A DNA stretch of 27,827 nt from JBHIEE01 sp046760445 (GTDB taxonomy: Bacteria; Acidobacteriota; Aminicenantia; JdFR-78), in contig JBHIEE010000026.1 of assembly GCA_046760445.1 (NCBI GenBank), forward strand, positions 1 through 27,827, in the 5' to 3' direction. Shown here one piece after another: positions 17,014-24,218 of this stretch (its first letter is position 1; each line of letters begins with the position of its first letter). The notes below the pieces were generated by a model. That model had not been told where the DNA came from. It did not search any database and worked only from the letters and a program-made list of their open reading frames with translations. Both the position numbers and the translations under genes were made by a program.

Positions 17014-18270
17014 CTAATAAAAACACTTAATAGTACTTTCCAATCTCGTTTCTATTGTTTTTCTGATATCGGAGATTTTATCCTGTATTTTTTTTTGAAC
17101 ATCCGAGTAATGATCGAAAATCTCTTCGATTAATCTGAGAATCTCCTCAGAATTTATATCTGTAATATTTACACAAAAATACTCAAGTCCTAACAATTCC
17201 ATTATCCCTTTGCTTTTAGGTTGATAAGTTATTGAAATCACAGGAACACCTGATATTAAAGCAAAAATCGCTGAATGAAATCGGGTAGCAATAGCTAAAT
17301 CTACCTGAGAAAGGATATTAATAATATAAAAAGGAGAGACAGCATCTGGAAGGTCAATAAATAACCTATTCTTTTCTGGGATGATTTTTTTTACCCTTTC
17401 CCATAATTTTCCGGAAATAATTCTATCGTCTTCCAAAATCCCGGGACCTCTGACCTGAGGAAAAACAATTACCGAGCCACCCCAATTATGAAAAACCTCC
17501 TGACAAATTTTTTTAAGACTCTTTAAGTATTCTTCTTTTTTCTTTCTTTTCTCCTTAGCATTTTTCACTTCAGGAAAATCCCACTGTCTTAAGGTAATGG
17601 CCACAATTGGCCTGGGAAGATTTAACTCAATAGGAGGACCACCTTGGTATTTTTCTTTGTTTAAATAAAAAGCAATATCAGGGCATAACTCCAACTTATC
17701 TTTGTTCTTCTCTCTGTTTAAGATATTTAGCAGAAGATTAAATGAGATATCTTCTCGAGCAAAAATTTTAATTACATTATCACGTTCCAAAACATTCTTT
17801 AATATTTTTAAAGCAAAAGGGTTATAAAATGGTCCAAAAGATTGAGGGAAAAAAATAACAGGTTTATTCAGTATAATGGCAAGTTTTACATGTAAAAAAT
17901 TCTGGAAGAACATAGGTCCTGGAAAAATCTTCCGATTCGAGTAAAAATATCCTCCTCCACTACTAATAACCAAATCACTCTTTTTAATTTCTCTCATTAG
18001 ATTCCTTTTGGATTTAAAAGCGAATAAATTTTTCAAGCTTTGTTCTATTTTCTGAATATTACCTATAAAGATACTTGGGGAAGGAATTATAGGAGAAAGT
18101 ACTTTTATTCCCATTGGATTATAAAATTTTTGATCTATTTCAGGTGTTCGAGAGGTTAAGGATATTTCCAAATTTGAGAAATGTTTATTTAAAAACTGAA
18201 TTTGAGCTAAAACAATTCCTACATCTCCAGAATTTAAAATAGAATGAGTATTGGCAATAAAAATTTTCAT
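17014..18270 (-). CDS. Polysaccharide pyruvyl transferase family protein (CsaB/WcaK-like)
   Basis: This 418-residue protein has the family layout: N-terminal NTHSILNSGDVGIVLAQ (7-23, the nucleotide-like first loop), SSGGGYFYSN (103-112) and the C-terminal signature ATRFHSAIFALISGVPVI (328-345) followed by YQPKSKGIMELLG. In characterised members (CsaB, Pvg1, WcaK) the enzyme transfers pyruvate from phosphoenolpyruvate to a sugar, forming a ketal. Some members have other roles, so the reaction is likely but not certain. Pyruvylation would add a negative charge, in line with the sulfatase/phosphoryl-type enzymes in the same locus. It follows the CapK-type gene by 47 nt and precedes the GT4 gene by 12 nt in run B. 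Confidence 0.85.
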   Translation of the reverse strand: MKIFIANTHSILNSGDVGIVLAQIQFLNKHFSNLEISLTSRTPEIDQKFYNPMGIKVLSPIIPSPSIFIGNIQKIEQSLKNLFAFKSKRNLMREIKKSDLVISSGGGYFYSNRKIFPGPMFFQNFLHVKLAIILNKPVIFFPQSFGPFYNPFALKILKNVLERDNVIKIFAREDISFNLLLNILNREKNKDKLELCPDIAFYLNKEKYQGGPPIELNLPRPIVAITLRQWDFPEVKNAKEKRKKKEEYLKSLKKICQEVFHNWGGSVIVFPQVRGPGILEDDRIISGKLWERVKKIIPEKNRLFIDLPDAVSPFYIINILSQVDLAIATRFHSAIFALISGVPVISITYQPKSKGIMELLGLEYFCVNITDINSEEILRLIEEIFDHYSDVQKKIQDKISDIRKTIETRLESTIKCFY

Positions 18271-18317
18271 AAGCTTTTGCTTTTCACTGGCTTTGTTAAA
18301 ACATTTTTGAAAGAATT

Positions 18318-19601
18318 TTAAAATGGAGATTTCACTTGAGAAATGACAGTTCTCACTTTCCCAGAAGAATCAACAGGAATTTTTTCAACTAATTCAACTT
18401 TTATTTCCATTTTTTCACCAATATTTTCTTCCACTCTTTGTTTTATATGATTAATTGTATTAGACGAGAAATCCTTAGATGGAACAATAAATATAGTTAG
18501 ATGCTTAATATCCCTTTGAAATACTTTCCAGTGCTCAATTTCTTTTATTGGTTTCATTATACCAAAAAAGAACAATGGTGATAGTAAATTCCCAGAAGGC
18601 AGCACAACAAAAGCATCAGATCTTCCCTCAACAACTTCCATAAGAGACAATTCTCGCTCACAAAGTGATTTTTCTTTACTTGGTATTCCAATGTCTCCCA
18701 ATTCATACCTCATTATAGGCATAGCAAAGGAATGAAGATTAGTAACAATTATTCTACCATGAGTTCCCGGAGAAGCAGGCTGATCACCTTGTAGAAATTC
18801 CACTATAACTGTATCCATATTAATATGATATCCATTACATATTTTACATTGCCAAGCAATGCACCCTGCTTCGGCTGCCCCGTAGAGATCTATGAGTTTT
18901 TTTTTGAAAGCTTTATATATCAATTCTCGGCACTCGTCATCAACCAATTCTGAAACTCCGAAAATAAACTTAGGATTTATATTAATTATCTCATTGTCTA
19001 AAACATATTTTGCCAACAATTTGAGGCTACCTGAATATCCATATAATATATCTGGTTTATAATAATGCAACATATTGACCCATTCTTGAGGACTCTTAAA
19101 GAGAGAGATCATTTTATTATTCCATAAACCTAAATAATTATACCATTTCTTTTTATTTGAAATATTATGGGGACCTGTAATCTCCAATCTTTTATGCCAA
19201 GGTTTTACCCCATAGATTAACAATGGTCTAATCCAATTCATATTAAGTGTAGAGAAATCTCCTCTTGTATAAAAAAGTCGGAGAGGTATACCAGTTGACC
19301 CACTTGTTGTTATTCGAACACATTTAGATAGATTAACATTTCTATCTACTATTTCATCTAATGAAGAATTTTGTAATTGTTTTTTTGATGTTATTGGAAT
19401 TCTCGCCAGATCTTCAACGCTATTAATTTCGTAAGGTTTCAATCCTACAGAGTCAAATAAATGGCGATAATAAGGAACATTATTATAAGCATGATGGATT
19501 AATTTTTGGAGTTTATTGTTCTGCAAACTCTCAAGTTCTGAGAGGGATTTCCATTGATTTTTTAACATCTGATAAAAATATTTTATTTTATATAAACTCA
19601 T
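18318..19601 (-). CDS. CapK-type adenylate-forming enzyme (phenylacetate-CoA ligase family)
   Basis: This 427-residue protein of the AMP-binding superfamily is of the PaaK/CapK type. The P-loop-like motif is TTSGSTGIPLR (98-108), the adenine motif is LYGAAEAG (239-246) and the ribose-binding motif is MRYELGDIG (297-305). The C-terminal lobe ends with SSGKVRTV, near the position of the catalytic Lys. Known relatives activate aryl or acyl acids as adenylates and transfer them to CoA; CapK proteins in capsule loci have no settled substrate. A Cys group, C247, C252 and C255 (GCIAWQCKIC), may bind zinc. It lies between a radical-SAM gene and the pyruvyl-transferase-like gene, so an acyl or amino-acid decoration of the glycan is plausible. 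That role is inference. Confidence 0.85.
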   Translation of the reverse strand: MSLYKIKYFYQMLKNQWKSLSELESLQNNKLQKLIHHAYNNVPYYRHLFDSVGLKPYEINSVEDLARIPITSKKQLQNSSLDEIVDRNVNLSKCVRITTSGSTGIPLRLFYTRGDFSTLNMNWIRPLLIYGVKPWHKRLEITGPHNISNKKKWYNYLGLWNNKMISLFKSPQEWVNMLHYYKPDILYGYSGSLKLLAKYVLDNEIININPKFIFGVSELVDDECRELIYKAFKKKLIDLYGAAEAGCIAWQCKICNGYHINMDTVIVEFLQGDQPASPGTHGRIIVTNLHSFAMPIMRYELGDIGIPSKEKSLCERELSLMEVVEGRSDAFVVLPSGNLLSPLFFFGIMKPIKEIEHWKVFQRDIKHLTIFIVPSKDFSSNTINHIKQRVEENIGEKMEIKVELVEKIPVDSSGKVRTVISQVKSPF

Positions 19602-19632
19602 GTTTTAATTGTTACTATATTTAACTTTAAAG

Positions 19633-20772
19633 TTAAATTTTTTTCTTCTTAAATAAAAATATCAAATATCTAATAATATCTTTTTCTATTTCAATTCTAT
19701 TAAAAGTATTTGGTGGACATTTTTTGCATTTTCCTTTCAGCAATTTTTTTCCCCTGTCCTCTAAATTTTTTTTATCGTAATAAATTGAATAAGCGGATTG
19801 ATCTCGACAATTTCCTATGGATTTACTATCTTTACAGTAAAATAGAGACCCTTCTGAGCCAAGTATTAATCCTCCAATAGCATAATGACAGGATATATTT
19901 CTTTCTTTATTAAATTCAATCATATCAGCTAAAACTTTATATCTAAAAGCATGGTGGTTAAAAAGAGATTTATCCTTAGCTAAAATCCTGAGGAATTTTA
20001 TTAAAAAATCTTTGTTTTCATCTTTAATTTCTATATTGTCTTTCATATCTAAATTATTGAATCTATCTCTTATTTCTCCTAAGGTAAAATTAATAGGGAT
20101 ATGTTCTTCCGCACCCCATTTTAACATTTTACCCAAACTGAATAGATTTAAATTTGTAATGACACAATTAGCAGAAATATAGAACTTATTATTTTGATTT
20201 ATTTTTTTTAACCCATTGAAAGCCTCTCTCACTTTGGGATAAGCATTTTTAATCCCTGCAATTTTGTCATATTCTTTTCCTATTTTATGCAATGAAATGG
20301 ATACGGAAAATCGAATCTTATTTCTCTGGCACAAAGTTGAGATTTTTTCTACATTCTCCATTGTTTTTTCTGGAGGAATTCCGTTGGTATTCAAGGTAAT
20401 AGTTTTCAAATGAGGGAATTTATTTATAAACATCTTTACTATTTCCACCAAGTCTCTTCTTAAGTTAGGCTCTCCTCCATTTATGTTTATAAATTCGAGC
20501 TTTGAAAAAAGAGGATCGGAAAGAATTTTATCAAATTCTTCCAATGATAATTCATTTGATTGATATTTTGAATTTTGTATCCAAATACCACACATCTTAC
20601 AACGCATATTGCATCTGTAAGTGACATAAATGCACATCGCTCTTGGAAGAAAAGGCTTTGAAAATGGTCGAGGAAAATTGTATTTTATGAAATTCCAAGC
20701 AATTTTTTGAGGAGAAGAAACTGTTCTAAAAACCGCAATTCTTTTAATCTCTCTATAAATTGCTAATTCCAT
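19633..20772 (-). CDS. Radical SAM protein with Cys-rich C-terminus
   Basis: This 379-residue enzyme has the cluster motif CNMRCKMC (C54, C58, C61) after a basic N-terminal extension of about 45 residues, and the SAM-contact motif NGGEP (98-102). TLNTNG follows the third strand. C-terminal Cys residues occur in ISCHYAIGG, LFYCKD, GNCRDQ and KGKCKKCPP, enough for an auxiliary cluster of SPASM type. Reaction and substrate are unknown. It starts after a 124-nt gap that holds a possible promoter and ends 31 nt before the CapK-type gene. Its companions suggest that it acts on a glycan building block or a protein carrying the glycan. Confidence 0.82.
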   Translation of the reverse strand: MELAIYREIKRIAVFRTVSSPQKIAWNFIKYNFPRPFSKPFLPRAMCIYVTYRCNMRCKMCGIWIQNSKYQSNELSLEEFDKILSDPLFSKLEFININGGEPNLRRDLVEIVKMFINKFPHLKTITLNTNGIPPEKTMENVEKISTLCQRNKIRFSVSISLHKIGKEYDKIAGIKNAYPKVREAFNGLKKINQNNKFYISANCVITNLNLFSLGKMLKWGAEEHIPINFTLGEIRDRFNNLDMKDNIEIKDENKDFLIKFLRILAKDKSLFNHHAFRYKVLADMIEFNKERNISCHYAIGGLILGSEGSLFYCKDSKSIGNCRDQSAYSIYYDKKNLEDRGKKLLKGKCKKCPPNTFNRIEIEKDIIRYLIFLFKKKKI

Positions 20773-20856
20773 ATTTTATTACGTTGAAAACATATTTATA
20801 TTTTCTGTCATAAATACTTTTCTAGTTTTATTTTTCTTATTTCTTATTAAGGTCCT

Positions 20857-20886
20857 ATTATATAAGGGGAAATAACAAGATGATAA
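20857..20886 (-). promoter_or_regulatory. Possible internal promoter before the radical-SAM gene
   Basis: On the minus strand a perfect TATAAT (20862..20857) is preceded after 18 bases by TTATCA (20886..20881), a four-of-six match to the -35 consensus. Transcription would begin near 20850, about 78 nt before the radical-SAM start. This is the widest gap in run B (124 nt), which fits an internal start, but AT-rich DNA gives many chance matches. Confidence 0.35.
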
Positions 20887-20896
20887 AAATATAGCT

Positions 20897-22390
20897 TTAT
20901 TCATATAATGCTCTTGAAATTTTAGTGAGACCTACTTTCCTTAATAATCTAAGAAAAAACGCAGGAATATAATAATCTAATGGAAATTTAAAATATCTTC
21001 TATTCCACCTGAAGAGAGCAATTCGCCTCAACAACTTTGCCATAACAGGAAAAGATACGTTTTTAAAATCCTTTCTGATTAGAACTCTATAAAATCCAAT
21101 AAATTTAATCCTTTTATCCGAATAAGGAGCAAGCTTTACTCTTTGTGCCCAATATTTTGACCACCCTTCTAATGAAGTCGGAGGTCTAAACCCTTTTTTT
21201 ATGGCTAATTCACTGAGAAATGCTCCTGGCCAGGGTGCATAAATAGCTACCGATGATATAGTTACATATTTTCCTATTTTCTCTAATTCATCGATAAAGT
21301 CTAAAGTTTTACAAACATCAGACCATGATTCACCTGGGATACCTACCATAAAATTCAACAGTGTCCTTATTTTATATTGAGAACATAACTCTACTGCTTT
21401 TTTTATTTGTTCTACTGTTATGTCTTTTTTCATCAAATCTAAAATTCTTTGAGAACCAGATTCTGCTCCAATTCGCAATTCGAAACATCCATTCTCACTA
21501 AGTTCTTTTACAAAACTATCTCCCCATTTTGCAATATAATCTGCTCTAATAGAACAAGACCATGAGGTATTAATATTCCGGATAATTTCAAGGGCTCGAT
21601 TTTTGCTGGCAAAGAAATTATCGTCCTCAAAAATTAATGCAGAAACGTCAAACTTTTTTAAATATTGAACCTCTTTAATGACTTTCTGAACAGACTGAGC
21701 CCTAAAGTTTCTTTTATTAACAGCCTGATTGTAACAATATCCACAACGCCAGGGACAACCCCGACTCGTGATAATAGCAGCAATTTTTTCTCCAGATATT
21801 TTAGAACCTATTTGAGTATAAAAATGCTGTTTGGTATAAATATATTTTTCAATATCTAATAAGTGCCAGGCAGGAGAATAAGTATCTAAATTTTTAATGA
21901 ATGGTCGAAGTTCATTTATAATAATCCTTCCCTTATTTTTAAGACCTATCCCCTGTATATCGGCTAAATCTTTAGGATGTAAGACTTTCTTACTCAAGAG
22001 GTTAGTTAATTCTACAATCGTTTCCTCTCCCTCTCCAATTACAATTATGTCAATGAAATTATTCATTAAAGTCTGTTCTGGAAAAATTGTTGAATGAATT
22101 CCTCCCCAGACAATTGGGATATTAAACTTCTTTTTTATTTCTATGGATGCTTTTTTAGCTAAATTAAGGGGTGAGGTGGTAAAATTTGAAAATCCCACAA
22201 AAAGAGGTTTTTCTTTCGAAACATCTTCTATCAGCTTATGAATTGTAGTTTTTGATGCTGGCTTATGGAATAATTTTACCTTAACTCCAGCTTTTTCTAA
22301 GGAATCAGCCAAATAAAGTATTCCAAAAGGAGGGGGTAGCCCCTGAGTTTCATTTTCTGGTTCCAGTTTGACTAAAATTACGTCAACCAT
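20897..22390 (-). CDS. B12-binding-domain radical SAM protein
   Basis: This is a 497-residue protein. The N-terminal Rossmann B12-binding type domain (1-135) has PPPFGILYLADSLEKAG (19-35), VWGGIHSTIFPE (94-105) and IGEGEET (118-124). A linker leads to the radical-SAM core with SRGCPWRCGYC (C212, C216, C219) and the strand EDDNFF. A later MVGIPGES motif is typical of this class. This domain pair defines class B radical-SAM enzymes, many of which methylate unactivated carbons or alter sugar and hopanoid skeletons. The N-terminal domain lacks an obvious DxHxxG motif, as in many members, so cobalamin binding is likely but not certain. It starts 49 nt after the second flippase and is the second gene of run B. 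Confidence 0.87.
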   Translation of the reverse strand: MVDVILVKLEPENETQGLPPPFGILYLADSLEKAGVKVKLFHKPASKTTIHKLIEDVSKEKPLFVGFSNFTTSPLNLAKKASIEIKKKFNIPIVWGGIHSTIFPEQTLMNNFIDIIVIGEGEETIVELTNLLSKKVLHPKDLADIQGIGLKNKGRIIINELRPFIKNLDTYSPAWHLLDIEKYIYTKQHFYTQIGSKISGEKIAAIITSRGCPWRCGYCYNQAVNKRNFRAQSVQKVIKEVQYLKKFDVSALIFEDDNFFASKNRALEIIRNINTSWSCSIRADYIAKWGDSFVKELSENGCFELRIGAESGSQRILDLMKKDITVEQIKKAVELCSQYKIRTLLNFMVGIPGESWSDVCKTLDFIDELEKIGKYVTISSVAIYAPWPGAFLSELAIKKGFRPPTSLEGWSKYWAQRVKLAPYSDKRIKFIGFYRVLIRKDFKNVSFPVMAKLLRRIALFRWNRRYFKFPLDYYIPAFFLRLLRKVGLTKISRALYE

Positions 22391-22439
22391 TTATTCTTTT
22401 CCCTAATTAATTTAGTAACATCTTCCTCTTATTTTATGT

Positions 22440-23972
22440 TTATTGTTTTAATTGAAATTTTTCCTTGATTTTTTCCAATACAATTTTATCTTCTTCTTGT
22501 AAACCAAGAATATAAAATATTAAAATATAAATACCTATAAATGCTACTGACCCAAGAATGAGTGATTTTAACATGCCACTATATATATTACAGATTATTA
22601 ATTCTGTCAACAGAGATAAAGTAAATAGAGAAACACCTCCAGCAAACAATGGCTTTAAAAAGTCCTTTCTATAAGGATGAATCTTTAAAATTAAATAAAC
22701 TTGTATTAATTCAATAATACTAAATAAGATTATGGATGTAGATGTTGCTATTGCTGCTCCTATGATTCCATATTTTGGAATCAAGATTAAATTTAAAATA
22801 ATGTTCATAAATAAAATACTTGACATATTTACAAGATGAAGTTTTTGTCTTCCACTCATAATAATCATTTGTCCTACTGAACCCACTCCAGAATAAATAA
22901 TCCATCCAATACTTAAAATAATTAAACAAGTAGCACCTTTAATAAATTCATGACCAAAAACATTCAAAATGGATTCAGCAAAAAATATCATCAATAAAAA
23001 AAGAGGAAAACTGAAAGTGAATATCCATTTAGCAACTGTTTTAAAATAATTATTTAACTTATCTAATTCCTTTCTATTATATAAATCTGAAATTACAGGA
23101 GCAAAAATAGAATTAAATGAACTTATAATTATGCTTCCTAATAATGCCGTTCTTTGAGCTGCACTATAAATGCCGACATCTTGAAATGTTTTAAAAAATC
23201 CCAACATTAATGTATCTATCCATAACATCGATAAGCCCAAAAATTGAACAAAAAGTAGAGGCCACGAAAAATCCAAGAGCTTCTTTGTTTCATAAATTGG
23301 CAGCACTTCCTTTCTTGTAATTTGAGGAAAAATTTTCTTAAGGTAATAAAAAGCTAATAATGGTCCCAATATTAGTGGAATTAAATAAGAAAATATTACT
23401 CCATAAAGTTTCCAACCAAAGATAAATAAGATAATAACTAAAGTAATCCTCACCAAGGGTTCAAAAATTTCTCTCACAAGTACTTTATACTTCATTATTT
23501 TAAAACCCTGGGTGGAAAAGACTAAAATAGTAGTTAGAGTTGTAAAAGGAATTGCCATAGCAAATAGCCTTAAGATATTGGTTAATTCTATTTTGTGAAA
23601 AAGATTAAAAGATATTGTCTTGGAGAGTAAAATAATTAATGTAGCAATTATAATACTAGAAAGTATTACCACCTTAACAGCCAGTGTTATTATCCCTTTT
23701 ACTCGTCTCTCATCTCTCTCGCCATAAAAAAGAGCTACATATCTGATAATTCCATTAGGTAGACCCAATTCAGTAATCATTCCTGCCACTTTAAAAACAG
23801 CAAACCCTAAAAAGAAAGTTCCAAAAAGCTCTACACCCAAGTTCCGAGCAATAATTATTTGAAAGACATACCTTAATCCAGCTCCGATTATTGTTCCAAT
23901 AAAAACAATTCCTGCGCCTTTAGCAATGGTGGTGATTTCTTGACTGGAAGCTTGGAAATCATTTTTTTTCAT
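22440..23972 (-). CDS. Wzx-type polysaccharide flippase, second copy
   Basis: This 510-residue MOP-superfamily protein has about fourteen hydrophobic helices. It begins with EITTIAKGAGIVFIGTIIG (12-30) and carries the signature ARNLGVELFGTFFLG (42-56) and LGLPNGIIRYVALFYGE (69-85). It starts run B with ATG and a reasonable ribosome site (AAAAGG, 8 nt away). Its N-terminus matches the truncated copy at 8836..9024 closely, whereas the flippase at 2879..4333 is only distantly similar. Upstream lies a fragment of a Wzz tail, so ancestrally it followed a Wzz gene. Role: transport of lipid-linked glycan units across the inner membrane, probably those built by run B. Confidence 0.88.
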   Translation of the reverse strand: MKKNDFQASSQEITTIAKGAGIVFIGTIIGAGLRYVFQIIIARNLGVELFGTFFLGFAVFKVAGMITELGLPNGIIRYVALFYGERDERRVKGIITLAVKVVILSSIIIATLIILLSKTISFNLFHKIELTNILRLFAMAIPFTTLTTILVFSTQGFKIMKYKVLVREIFEPLVRITLVIILFIFGWKLYGVIFSYLIPLILGPLLAFYYLKKIFPQITRKEVLPIYETKKLLDFSWPLLFVQFLGLSMLWIDTLMLGFFKTFQDVGIYSAAQRTALLGSIIISSFNSIFAPVISDLYNRKELDKLNNYFKTVAKWIFTFSFPLFLLMIFFAESILNVFGHEFIKGATCLIILSIGWIIYSGVGSVGQMIIMSGRQKLHLVNMSSILFMNIILNLILIPKYGIIGAAIATSTSIILFSIIELIQVYLILKIHPYRKDFLKPLFAGGVSLFTLSLLTELIICNIYSGMLKSLILGSVAFIGIYILIFYILGLQEEDKIVLEKIKEKFQLKQ

Positions 23973-24095
23973 TAATTAGGCCTTTTCTTTCAACCTTGTA
24001 TTATTAACATAAAAAGATACCAAATGGAATATGTCCTCGTATCTTCACAATTTATCTTGTTGGGATGAACAGAGTCAAAATTTTACCTGCAGTCT

Positions 24096-24123
24096 TGTTT
24101 AACTTTTAACTTTTTCCTTTTCG
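24096..24123. repeat. Short 7-bp tandem repeat over the Wzz tail remnant
   Basis: Four plus-strand heptamers in phase (tgtttaa, cttttaa, ctttttc, cttttcg) cover the end of the Wzz remnant. Compared with the intact Wzz tail at 9911..9960, the right copy has one extra near-copy of the unit, which shifts the end of the frame to an early TAA. The run is short and low in complexity, so chance cannot be excluded. Confidence 0.35.
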
Positions 24124-24140
24124 ATATATTCTAAGAAATT
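24099..24140 (-). pseudogene. Wzz C-terminal tail remnant
   Basis: On the minus strand the frame reads FLEYIEKEKVKS and stops. The intact Wzz protein ends FLEYIEKQKVKDWKDKT, so 10 of the 11 residues from FLE to KVK are identical. The DNA likewise matches (both have tttcttaga, then tatat). Upstream of this the similarity stops at once and an in-frame TAA appears. The spacing from this tail to the shared element caaatggaatat is 110 nt here and 97 nt in the intact copy. Together with the adjacent flippase start, this marks the right copy of a duplicated Wzz-flippase junction. The promoter of the malic enzyme gene begins 13 bp further on. Confidence 0.7.
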
Positions 24141-24152
24141 GAATTAATCGAG

Positions 24153-24181
24153 TTGAACTTATCTGGGGTTAGTGATAATAT
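24153..24181 (+). promoter_or_regulatory. Sigma70-type promoter for the malic enzyme gene
   Basis: TTGAAC (24153..24158) and TAATAT (24176..24181) are separated by exactly 17 bases. Transcription would begin near 24188, leaving a leader of about 30 nt to the ATG at 24219. The TTG of the -35 box could be mistaken for a start codon of a longer reading frame. The promoter diverges from run B. Confidence 0.65.
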
Positions 24182-24218
24182 AAAATTCCAAAAAATTTTA
24201 TGGGAGAAAGGTGAACAA

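Noticed and set aside
24153..24218. 22-residue N-terminal extension of the malic enzyme
   Set aside because: It overlaps a well-formed promoter, uses TTG and lacks a ribosome site; ATG 24219 fits the family better.
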